A stretch of 6,175 nt of DNA from Actinomycetota bacterium (GTDB lineage Bacteria > Actinomycetota > Actinomycetes > Mycobacteriales > Micromonosporaceae), in assembly GCA_005885115.1 (NCBI GenBank), contig VAXX01000469.1, forward strand, positions 1 to 6,175, written 5' to 3'. The translations under genes and the position numbers were made by a program. Below the pieces are notes generated by a model. That model saw only the letters and a program-made list of their open reading frames with translations. It searched no databases and was not told the DNA's origin. Shown here piece by piece: positions 1 to 5,721 of this stretch. How positions within the stretch are numbered: position 1 is the stretch's first letter; every line of letters starts with the position of its first letter.

Positions 1-873
1 AAGAAGGTGGTCGGCAGCGGCGTGAGCGTCACGCTCAACGACGGCAGCAGCACCTCGTCCGCGGCGAACGCGGCCAAGGCCGCCGACGTCGCGATCGTCA
101 TGGTGGGCAACCGCGACCACGAGGGTGGCGACCGGTCGAGCCTGTCCCTGGACGGCAACCAGGACGCGCTCATCTCCGCCGTGGTCGCCGCCAACAAGCA
201 CACCGTCGTGGTACTCAAGACCGGCGGCCCGGTGCTCATGCCGTGGCTGTCCAAGGTGCCGGCGGTACTCGAAGCCTGGTACCCCGGTGAGGAGGACGGT
301 ACGGTCGTCGCCGATCTGCTGTTCGGCACGGCGAACCCGTCCGGCCACCTGACGATGTCGTTCCCGAAGAGCGACAGCGACACCCCGGCCAACACCGCGG
401 CGCAGTACCCGGGCGTCAACGGTACGGTGCACTACACCGAGGGTCTGCAGGTCGGCTACCGGTGGTACGACGCGCACAACGACACGCCGCTGTTCCCGTT
501 CGGGTTCGGGCTCTCGTACACCACGTTCTCGATGGCCAACCTGTCGGTGCCCAGCGCACCGGGCAGCAACGGTACGGTCACCGTCTCGCTCGACGTCACC
601 AACACCGGCTCCCGGGCCGGCGCCGACGTCGTGCAGGTGTACGTCTCCGCACCGGCCTCGGCTGGCGAGCCGCCCAAGCAGCTCAAGGGTTTCGCCAAGG
701 TGAGCCTGGCCCCGGGCCAGACCAGGCACGTCACCATCACCTTGCAGGACCGGGCGTTCTCGATCTGGAGCACCAGTGCCGGAAAGTGGACGGCGGTCCC
801 GGGCGTGCACACCGTTCTCGTCGGTGACTCGTCGCGCAACCTGCCCTTGAAGGACACCGTCACGGTGCCGTGA
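1..873 (+). CDS. Glycoside hydrolase family 3 (beta-glucosidase/beta-xylosidase type), C-terminal part; 5' end outside window
   Basis: The frame is open from base 1 and ends at TGA 871-873, giving 290 residues. The protein probably hydrolyses terminal beta-linked sugars from oligosaccharides, most likely outside the cell; its signal peptide and the N-terminal TIM barrel with the nucleophile Asp are off-window. Visible parts (window residue numbers): the end of the GH3 alpha/beta sandwich domain with HEGGDR at 40-45, where Glu41 is the likely acid/base; the strand/loop WYPGEEDG; the PFGFGLSYT signature near 166-174, which closes the sandwich domain in this family; and a fibronectin-III-like domain at about 195-285 containing VQVYVSAP and LKGFAKV. 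Nothing follows the FnIII-like domain, so no binding module is present. It converges on the acetyltransferase with 21 bases between the stops. Family assignment is firm; the substrate cannot be told. A start at 7 would be an artefact of the window edge. Confidence 0.93.
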   Translation, partial: KKVVGSGVSVTLNDGSSTSSAANAAKAADVAIVMVGNRDHEGGDRSSLSLDGNQDALISAVVAANKHTVVVLKTGGPVLMPWLSKVPAVLEAWYPGEEDGTVVADLLFGTANPSGHLTMSFPKSDSDTPANTAAQYPGVNGTVHYTEGLQVGYRWYDAHNDTPLFPFGFGLSYTTFSMANLSVPSAPGSNGTVTVSLDVTNTGSRAGADVVQVYVSAPASAGEPPKQLKGFAKVSLAPGQTRHVTITLQDRAFSIWSTSAGKWTAVPGVHTVLVGDSSRNLPLKDTVTVP

Positions 874-879
874 CGCGTC

Positions 880-913
880 GGCGGGGCCCGTCCGTCAGCG
901 GGCGGGCCCCGCC
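880..913. terminator. Bidirectional hairpin terminator between convergent genes
   Basis: Bases 880-894 pair with 899-913: 11 perfect GC-rich pairs at the base (GGCGGGGCCCG with CGGGCCCCGCC), then a T-G wobble and three more pairs, closed by the tetraloop TCAG (895-898). There is no T-tract on either side, as is common for actinobacterial terminators. It lies directly between the GH3 stop (873) and the acetyltransferase stop (895-897), and the latter falls in the hairpin loop. It would serve the GH3 transcript and fold within the last codons of the reverse gene. Confidence 0.7.
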
Positions 914-1449
914 CACTGCGCGTACCGCAGCCGGTAGAGCACGTGCGGGCGGATCGGGGAGTTCGCCGGGAGCCGGGGATGGTCGAAGTCGTCCGCCGGA
1001 TCCCGGACCATGCCCAGCCGGTGCATCACCGCCTGGGACCGCTCGTTGCCGGGGATGGTCATCGACACCACCTCGGGTACGCCCGCCTCCGTGAAGGCGA
1101 CGTGGAGGGCTTCCCGGGCCGCCTCGGTCGCGTACCCGTGTCCCCACGCCGACCGGGCCAACCGCCAGCCGACCTCCAGCGCCGGGGTGAAGTGCGCCTC
1201 GAACGGGATCCACTGCAGGCCGGTGAAGCCGATGAACTCGCCCGTGTCCAGGCGCTCCACCGCCCACAGCCCGTACCCGTACCGGTCGAAGTCCGCCTCG
1301 ATCCTGGCCACCATGCCGTCGCTGGCGACCCGGTCGAGGGTACCCGGGAAGTGGCGCATCACGTCCGGGTCGGCGTTGAGCGCGGCGAATGGTACGCGGT
1401 CGCTGTCCCGCCATCGGCGCAGCAGCAGGCGTTCGGTACGTCGATGCAC
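895..1449 (-). CDS. GNAT family N-acetyltransferase, RimJ/RimL type
   Basis: A 184-residue cytoplasmic enzyme expected to move an acetyl group from acetyl-CoA to an amine; in this subfamily the targets are protein N-termini, but also small molecules or antibiotics. The N-terminus TERLLLRRWRDSD (5-17) is the usual first strand and helix of Acetyltransf_3 proteins. GFTGL (74-78) forms the central strands. The acetyl-CoA pyrophosphate loop is seen in RSAWGHGYATEA (99-110), matching the R/Q-x-x-G-x-G/A pattern, and IPGNERSQAVMHRLGM supplies the typical late Asn-Ser helix. The length is normal for the family. The start is a GTG at 1447-1449 with no Shine-Dalgarno but a -10-like TAGGAT six bases upstream, so the message is probably leaderless. 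The substrate is not predictable, and the neighbours (glycosidase, lyase-like protein) do not point to one. Confidence 0.9.
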   Translation of the reverse strand: MHRRTERLLLRRWRDSDRVPFAALNADPDVMRHFPGTLDRVASDGMVARIEADFDRYGYGLWAVERLDTGEFIGFTGLQWIPFEAHFTPALEVGWRLARSAWGHGYATEAAREALHVAFTEAGVPEVVSMTIPGNERSQAVMHRLGMVRDPADDFDHPRLPANSPIRPHVLYRLRYAQWAGPAR

Positions 1450-1455
1450 CGACCT

Positions 1456-1461
1456 ATCCTA
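1456..1461 (-). promoter_or_regulatory. -10 element for leaderless acetyltransferase transcript
   Basis: On the reverse strand these bases read TAGGAT, fitting the actinobacterial TANNNT -10 pattern. Six bases separate it from the GTG start at 1449, so transcription would begin on or next to the start codon and leave no leader. No convincing -35 is seen at the expected distance. This agrees with the lack of a ribosome binding site. Confidence 0.5.
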
Positions 1462-1509
1462 CTAACAGTGACGCATTTGCATACGTAGCGAGGTAGTTCG
1501 CCGGAATCG

Positions 1510-1538
1510 TTGACTACCAATGGTCAGATCACTTGAAT
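1510..1538 (+). promoter_or_regulatory. Candidate sigma-70-type promoter for the lyase-like gene
   Basis: TTGACT (1510-1515) and TTGAAT (1533-1538) are separated by exactly 17 bases. The -35 matches five of six consensus positions and the -10 matches four of six, lacking the usual second-position A. A start point near 1545 would give a leader of about 50 bases with the Shine-Dalgarno at 1589-1593. The imperfect inverted repeat TGAC-N8-GTCA (1511-1526) overlaps the -35 and spacer and could be an operator. Confidence 0.45.
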
Positions 1539-1588
1539 GGCAGCGAACCCCGTGCGACCGCAACACCCTCACTCGCCGCGAAGTACCC

Positions 1589-1593
1589 GGAGG
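1589..1593 (+). promoter_or_regulatory. Ribosome binding site that decides the lyase-like gene start
   Basis: GGAGG, extended by A to GGAGGA, lies five bases before the in-frame TTG at 1599. The longer reading-frame start at 1533 has no Shine-Dalgarno. This site therefore argues for the shorter protein. Confidence 0.65.
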
Positions 1594-1598
1594 ATCTG

Positions 1599-2420
1599 TT
1601 GTCACCCCTTGCGCACCAACGGTTCGGCCGGCGCGCCATGCTCGGTTCACTCGGCCTGGCGGCGGTCGGCGCCGCGGTCGGTGGACCGGTTGTCGCGTCC
1701 CGTCTCGCCGATGCCGCCACGCACAAGCCGCCCGTACCCGCGAAGGTTCCCGGCACCCTGTGGAGCCCGGACATCCCCACCGCCGGCCTGAAGATATTCG
1801 AGGACGTCGAGGACGACCGGGCGCACACCGACGCCGGCACCCGGCACATCTACCCCGTCGGGGACGCCATCCGCTTCGACATGAACATGAAGGTCCGCGA
1901 CACCCTGTCCGGCCGGCAGCGCAACGAGGCGGTCGGGATGCGGCAGAACGGCCAGATCCTGCAGATGCTGCCGGGCCAGACCTGGCGGCTGGCCTGGGAC
2001 CTGTTCATCCCGGCCACGCTGCGGGCGACCACCTCGTTCACCCACATCCACCAGTTGAAGATGCCCGGCGCCGGGAGCGCCCCGATCTTCGTCATGTCGC
2101 TGCGGCTGCGCCGGGGCAAGCCCACCATCGAGACCCAGGTGGCGTACAAGGGGATCCACGTCGGTGATACGCCGTTGGCCCCGCTGCAGGACCGCTGGAT
2201 CCACACCGAGTTCGAGTACGGCGTCGCCAACAACGGCCACGTTCGCTGGACGCTCACCGATGGCGCGCAGACCGTCATCGACGTCACCCGGCCCAATGTC
2301 GACCTGTTCATGGCCAGCCGTACCCGCCCGAAGTGGGGCATCTACCGGTCCCTGGGCGACCGTGCCGACCTGCGCGACTGCTACCTGCTCACCCGCAACT
2401 TCACCGGCTCGGTGCACTGA
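1599..2420 (+). CDS. Tat-exported jelly-roll polysaccharide-lyase-like protein (PL20/glucuronan-lyase-like, tentative)
   Basis: 273 residues from TTG 1599; the frame is open further upstream to a TTG at 1533 (295 residues). I choose 1599 because GGAGG stands five bases before it, the extra codons are GC-poor at third positions (15 of 22 G/C), and 1533 lies in a likely -10 box. The N-terminus is a Tat signal: Arg-Arg at 11-12 followed by Ala-Met-Leu, a hydrophobic stretch to about 33, and a probable cut after ADA (37-39). The mature part is one domain rich in alternating beta strands. SFTHIHQLK (146-154), a Trp-rich framework and PKWGIYRSL (244-252) recall secreted actinobacterial and fungal concanavalin-A-like lyases such as PL20. 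If so, it would cleave a uronic-acid polysaccharide by beta-elimination, with the His/Gln/Lys cluster and Tyr249 as candidate catalytic or binding residues. The fold is a reasonable inference; the substrate and even catalysis are unproven. It could instead be a non-catalytic glycan-binding protein. Confidence 0.75.
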   Translation: MSPLAHQRFGRRAMLGSLGLAAVGAAVGGPVVASRLADAATHKPPVPAKVPGTLWSPDIPTAGLKIFEDVEDDRAHTDAGTRHIYPVGDAIRFDMNMKVRDTLSGRQRNEAVGMRQNGQILQMLPGQTWRLAWDLFIPATLRATTSFTHIHQLKMPGAGSAPIFVMSLRLRRGKPTIETQVAYKGIHVGDTPLAPLQDRWIHTEFEYGVANNGHVRWTLTDGAQTVIDVTRPNVDLFMASRTRPKWGIYRSLGDRADLRDCYLLTRNFTGSVH

Positions 2421-2423
2421 GCC
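2406..2423. terminator. Near-perfect 18-bp palindrome over the lyase-like gene stop codon
   Basis: GGCTCGGTGCACTGAGCC is symmetrical except for one G-T pair, forming a 7-bp stem with a TGCA loop, and it contains the TGA at 2418-2420. It could act as a weak terminator for the lyase-like gene and for any reverse transcript arriving from 2425. There is no T-tract, and the stem is short compared with the other two gene-end hairpins. Confidence 0.3.
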
Positions 2424-2424
2424 C

Positions 2425-2574
2425 TCACCGGCTGAAGCGGCCGCACCCGTACGCCCGCAGCAGTACCGCCGTCAGCTTCTGGGTCGGGTGCGGCCGACCG
2501 CGCCGCGCGCGTACCACCAACGCCGCCCGGCACACCCGCGGTGCCGCGCCGCCCCTCCCGGCCGGAACCTCCAT
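2425..2574 (-). CDS. Possible small basic protein (49 aa), unrecognised
   Basis: I do not recognise this protein. It reads ATG 2572-2574 to TGA 2425-2427 on the reverse strand. What argues for it is codon-position composition: G/C is about 44/49 at third, 38/49 at first and 33/49 at second positions, the gradient seen in genuine genes of high-GC actinomycetes. Both GTA codons are followed by C, as in the surrounding real genes. The same frame upstream of the ATG loses the gradient (third about 36/45, second about 37/45). The product is Arg-rich with a hydrophobic segment near LTAVLLRAYG (34-43), two Cys, no signal peptide and no clear domain. It would converge on the lyase-like gene with four bases between stops. 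Against it: the Shine-Dalgarno is poor (GAGG only two bases from ATG). It could also be a gene remnant. Confidence 0.28.
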   Translation of the reverse strand: MEVPAGRGGAAPRVCRAALVVRARRGRPHPTQKLTAVLLRAYGCGRFSR

Positions 2575-2646
2575 GGCCTCGTAGTCTGCGGCCCGGCCAC
2601 GGCGTGGCGCGCGGGCCGAACCGGTCGATCGGCCCGCCCCGGTCCC

Positions 2647-2698
2647 GGGCCGCGGCCCCCGGACGGCGTATGCCAATCCGGACACCGGGGATCCCCGG
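2647..2698. repeat. Two GC-rich perfect palindromes
   Basis: GGGCCGCGGCCC (2647-2658) and CCGGGGATCCCCGG (2685-2698) are perfect palindromes of 12 and 14 bases, 26 bases apart, just before the larger stem-loop at 2711. Palindromes this short are expected at some rate in such GC-rich DNA, so a function is not claimed; the clustering with the next feature is the reason to record them. Confidence 0.35.
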
Positions 2699-2710
2699 GA
2701 CGAACACATA

Positions 2711-2754
2711 GTCAGAGGCCGACCACCCACGGGGGAAGGCGGTCGGCCTCTGAC
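2711..2754. terminator. Perfect 14-bp stem-loop, terminator or structured RNA
   Basis: GTCAGAGGCCGACC (2711-2724) and its exact reverse complement (2741-2754) flank a 16-base purine-rich loop. It is 290 bases past the lyase-like gene stop, so it is not an obvious terminator for that gene. Read on the reverse strand it is followed by a modestly T-rich TATGTGTT, so it could end a reverse-strand transcript from 2755-2880; on the forward strand no T-tract follows. Two smaller forward-strand hairpins follow (2773-2790 and about 2801-2811). Confidence 0.55.
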
Positions 2755-2939
2755 GGGTACCACACTACTTGAGGACGCAACTACTCGTCCAGTCCCTAAC
2801 CGGAAACCGGGAGCGTCTCTGCCCTTTCGGCGCTGATCTGCCGCCAATTGTCCGACCATGCGATCGGCCAGTTATTTAAGCGGAATGTCTACCTGGCAGT
2901 GGCCTGCTGGGCGAGGATCTAACTGGGTGTCTTCAGCCG

Positions 2940-2945
2940 TACACT
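2940..2945 (+). promoter_or_regulatory. Candidate -10 element for the FIST/GGDEF operon
   Basis: TACACT fits the TANNNT -10 pattern and would give a start near 2952 and a leader of about 70 bases before ATG 3021. No clear -35 sits 16-18 bases upstream. A weaker alternative is TTGTCC (2848-2853) with TTATTT (2872-2877), spaced 18 bases, in the AT-richest stretch of the region; that would give a leader of about 140 bases. Confidence 0.35.
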
Positions 2946-3008
2946 CATGAGCGTCAAACGCCTCAACACCACCCACGGGATGCCGATGGCAGGGTTCTGG
3001 ACGTCGAG

Positions 3009-3014
3009 GGAGGT
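3009..3014 (+). promoter_or_regulatory. Ribosome binding site of the FIST gene
   Basis: GGAGGT lies six bases before ATG 3021, ideal spacing. The internal in-frame ATG at 3060 has no comparable site, so 3021 is the start. Confidence 0.7.
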
Positions 3015-3020
3015 CGGGGC

Positions 3021-4205
3021 ATGGGAGATGGCCGGGCGAGCGCTGACGGCGCGCGATGGATGGCCGTGGGCCGCTCGGCGGATCCGGACGCCCGGGTCGC
3101 CGGCGAGCAGGCCGCCCGCCTCGCGCTGACCGGTCCCGACGCCAAACTCCTGATCGTCTTCGGCTCCCACACCTACGACCCGGTCGCGCTCGCCGAGGGC
3201 ATCGCCGCGGCCGCTCCCGGCGTCCCGGTGATCGGCTGCTCCACCCGGGGGGAGATCGCCCCGGACGGCCCGGCCGAGTCAACCGTCGTGGTCACCGCGA
3301 TCGGCGGTACGGGCTTCGTCGTGGCGACCGCCGACGAGGACGGGCTCACCGGACGCCAGCGCGAGGCCGGGGCCGCGGTGGCCCGCTGTGCCCAGGAGGT
3401 ACCCGACCTTCCGCACAAGGTGCTCGTCCTGCTGACCGACGGGTACACCCGTTCCCAGGAGAACATCCTGCGCGGCGCGTACAGCATCGTCGGCGCGGCG
3501 GTGCCGCTGTTCGGCGGGGCGGCCGCCGCCGACGCGCCGGAGCACTGCTACCAGATCAACGGCGCCCGGGTACTGCGCAACGGGGTGGTCGCCGCGATGA
3601 TCGGCTCGGCGGCGCCGATCGGGATCGGGATCAGCCACGGCTGGCGTACCCTCGGCGAGGCCATGGTGGTGACCCGCAGCGACCAGGCCCGGGTGTACAC
3701 GCTGGACCGCGAGCCCGCGCTGGACAAGTTCCTGCGCCAGCTCGACGCGCCCGCCGAGGTGTACCAGGACCCGGCCGAGTTCCGCCGGTGGATGCTGACC
3801 CGGCCGCTGGGCGTACAGCGGCGCAGCGGCGTGGCCGTCAAGAACATCAGCCACGATCCGGACTTCGAGGGCCGCTCGATCGGCGGCGGTACGGAGATCG
3901 TCCAGGGCGCCCTGGTCTGGGCGACCGAGGGGGACTCGGCGTCGGTTCTCGACGCGGTCGAGGTGGCCTGTCAGGACGCCATCGACGGGCTCGGCGAGGC
4001 CGAGCCGATCGGCCTGCTGACCCTGAGCTGCATGGGCTGCAAGGCGGTCCTCGGTACCGAGGGGGTCGGGGAGGAGACCGAACGCATCGCCAAGCGCGCC
4101 GACGGGATACCGTTCGCCGGCTTCCACACGTTGGGGGAGATCGCGCGTACCCGCGGTGTCGAGGGCTTCCACAACCAGACCCTGGTCGTCCTCGCCCTGA
4201 GCTGA
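3021..4205 (+). CDS. FIST domain sensory protein (FIST_N + FIST_C)
   Basis: A 394-residue soluble protein without signal peptide or membrane segment. FIST domains are proposed small-ligand (possibly amino-acid-like) sensors placed next to or fused with signalling outputs. FIST_N begins near residue 35 with LLIVFGSHTYDP and the hallmark IGCSTRGEI (71-79; Cys73, Gly77, Glu78); the glycine-rich LFGGAAAAD segment follows. FIST_C spans about 225-390, with LSCMGCKAVLG from 335 and GFHTLGEIARTRG near 367-379 ending in FHNQTLVVLAL, the classic C-terminal signature. The usual Ser-Cys-x-x-Arg site here reads Cys337-Met-Gly-Cys340, making a CxxC pair. It opens a two-gene operon: four bases separate its stop from the diguanylate cyclase ATG. 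I infer that it binds a cytoplasmic ligand and modulates the cyclase. The family call is firm; the ligand and any contact with the cyclase are inference. Confidence 0.9.
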   Translation: MGDGRASADGARWMAVGRSADPDARVAGEQAARLALTGPDAKLLIVFGSHTYDPVALAEGIAAAAPGVPVIGCSTRGEIAPDGPAESTVVVTAIGGTGFVVATADEDGLTGRQREAGAAVARCAQEVPDLPHKVLVLLTDGYTRSQENILRGAYSIVGAAVPLFGGAAAADAPEHCYQINGARVLRNGVVAAMIGSAAPIGIGISHGWRTLGEAMVVTRSDQARVYTLDREPALDKFLRQLDAPAEVYQDPAEFRRWMLTRPLGVQRRSGVAVKNISHDPDFEGRSIGGGTEIVQGALVWATEGDSASVLDAVEVACQDAIDGLGEAEPIGLLTLSCMGCKAVLGTEGVGEETERIAKRADGIPFAGFHTLGEIARTRGVEGFHNQTLVVLALS

Positions 4206-4209
4206 CGAC

Positions 4210-5721
4210 ATGGAGCCCGCGCCCTTCGACCTCGCCGCTCAGCAGCTCGTCGAGCTCCTTGAGCTGGTTTCCTCCTTCCCGAACGAGGACGCGGCCGCCC
4301 AGGGCGCGGTGGAGCGGGCCGCCCAGGTACTGGAGGCCGAGATCGCGGCCGTGGTGCTCGACGGGCACGTGGTGCACTCGGTCGGCTTCGCGGCCGGGGC
4401 CATCCCGTACGACCAGCTCGTCGACATCGCGCACCGCCGGCGGGACATCCTGGACGTACCCCGGCTGGGCAAGTGCATGACCGCGGTCGCCGAGCTCAAC
4501 GGGGAGGCCCGCGGCCACCTGGTGCTGGCCCGGCTGGGCGACGACGGGTTCAGCGCGGCCGAGTGGAACCTGTTGCGCGGCATGGCCCGCATCCTCGACC
4601 TGTCCCTGCAGATGTTGCGCACCATGGACTCGCTGCGGCAACGGCAGCGGCTGATGGAGCACCTGTACGGCATCCAGCGCTCGATCTCGCGGCGGATGCC
4701 GTTGCAGGAGGTCCTGGAGACCGTCGTGTACGGGGTCAAGGAGCTGCTCGGCGACGAGATCGTCGGGCTCTGGCTGCGCGACCCGGACCAGCCGGACACC
4801 CTCCTGCTGGTGTCCAACGTCGGGCTGGACGAGGAGATGTCCCAACAGCTGTGGCGGGTACCGGTGCACCAGGCCGGCGCGGCCGGGCTGGCGATCAGCA
4901 CCGACGACCTGGCGACCGTCGACGGGTACGCCGGGGCCGGCGCGGGCGTACGGACGCTGACCGGCGGCTGCCTGGAACGTACCCTGGCCGCGCCGGTACG
5001 GGAGAACGCCAAGGTGACCGGGAGCCTGTTCACCGCGGCCTGCTCACCCGGGTCCGGGTACACCGAGATCGACCGGGAGATCCTGCTGGCCTTCGCGGAG
5101 AACGTGAGCCTGGCGCTCACCGACGCGAAGACCCTCTCGGACATGAACGAGGCGTTCCACGACTCGCTGACCGGCCTGGCCAGCCGGGCACTGTTCCTGG
5201 ACCGGCTGACCGACGGGCTGGTGGCTGCCGAGCGCGAGGACCACCCGATGGCCCTGCTGTTCCTCGACCTCGACCGGTTCAAGCAGGTCAACGACGAGCT
5301 CGGGCACGCCGCCGGGGACGCATTGCTGATGGGCGTCGCGCAGCGGATCCAGGCCGGGCTGCGCGTCGAGGACCTCGCGGCCCGGTTCGGTGGCGACGAG
5401 TTCGCGGTGATGCTCGCCGCGGTCAGCGAACATCAGGCGGTGTCCATCGCCCAGCGCATCATCGCGGCGGTACAGCGCCCGTACGCGATCGCCGGGCAGG
5501 AGGTCAGCGTCGGCGCGAGCATCGGCGTGGCGCTGTGCGGGCCGGGGGAGCAGGGGGCCGAGGCCCTGATGGCCCAGGCGGACTCCGCGATGTACTTCGC
5601 CAAGCGCAACGGCCGGGGCCGGTGCGAGGTGTTCGAACCGGGCATGGCGCTGGCCCATCCGGCCCGGCCGGCCCAGGCCGACCTGCGCCGTGCGCTGGAC
5701 GAGATCGTGCACCGCTCCTGA
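4210..5721 (+). CDS. Diguanylate cyclase, GAF-GAF-GGDEF
   Basis: 503 residues, cytoplasmic, no membrane segments. It should condense two GTP into c-di-GMP. Domains: a first GAF-like region (about 10-135), ending in the helix around LLRGMARILDLSLQML; a linker helix (138-157); a second GAF (about 158-312); and GGDEF (317-475). Active-site residues are present: metal-binding Asp353 in LFLDLDRFK, Asn361 and Asp370 for guanine, and intact GGDEF at 394-398. The inhibitory I-site RVED (385-388) stands exactly five residues before GGDEF, so product inhibition is expected. The usual DxLTGLPNR at the domain start reads DSLTGLASR (318 on). The tail (478-503), with ADLRRALDEIV, resembles the linker into an EAL phosphodiesterase domain, but the protein stops there. 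No Shine-Dalgarno precedes ATG 4210; it is four bases after the FIST stop, so translation is probably coupled. The GAFs may sense a nucleotide or the FIST partner. Confidence 0.93.
   Translation: MEPAPFDLAAQQLVELLELVSSFPNEDAAAQGAVERAAQVLEAEIAAVVLDGHVVHSVGFAAGAIPYDQLVDIAHRRRDILDVPRLGKCMTAVAELNGEARGHLVLARLGDDGFSAAEWNLLRGMARILDLSLQMLRTMDSLRQRQRLMEHLYGIQRSISRRMPLQEVLETVVYGVKELLGDEIVGLWLRDPDQPDTLLLVSNVGLDEEMSQQLWRVPVHQAGAAGLAISTDDLATVDGYAGAGAGVRTLTGGCLERTLAAPVRENAKVTGSLFTAACSPGSGYTEIDREILLAFAENVSLALTDAKTLSDMNEAFHDSLTGLASRALFLDRLTDGLVAAEREDHPMALLFLDLDRFKQVNDELGHAAGDALLMGVAQRIQAGLRVEDLAARFGGDEFAVMLAAVSEHQAVSIAQRIIAAVQRPYAIAGQEVSVGASIGVALCGPGEQGAEALMAQADSAMYFAKRNGRGRCEVFEPGMALAHPARPAQADLRRALDEIVHRS

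Noticed and set aside
456..863. 135-codon reverse open frame inside the GH3 gene
   Set aside because: It is antisense to clear GH3 and FnIII-like coding sequence and shows no family motifs; long antisense frames are expected at this GC content.
943..1488. Forward open frames of 181 and 151 codons across the acetyltransferase
   Set aside because: They are shadows: the reverse frame has a complete GNAT motif set, while these are Arg/Pro-rich without domains.
2425..2859. Full 144-codon reverse frame as a gene
   Set aside because: Upstream of the ATG at 2574 the codon-position GC gradient disappears and the frame crosses the 14-bp stem-loop, so only the last 49 codons are kept as a weak candidate.
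2755..3020. Possible c-di-GMP riboswitch ahead of the FIST/cyclase operon
   Set aside because: I looked for the conserved GEMM core and tetraloop/receptor pattern and did not find them; only simple hairpins are visible.
2947..3129. 60-codon forward frame overlapping the FIST start, considered as a leader peptide
   Set aside because: It has no Shine-Dalgarno, overlaps the FIST coding region out of frame, and its latter part is Arg/Pro/Ser-rich shadow sequence.
3847..4869. 340-codon reverse open frame across the FIST/cyclase junction
   Set aside because: It is His/Gln/Arg/Pro-rich with no domain and is antisense to two well-supported genes.
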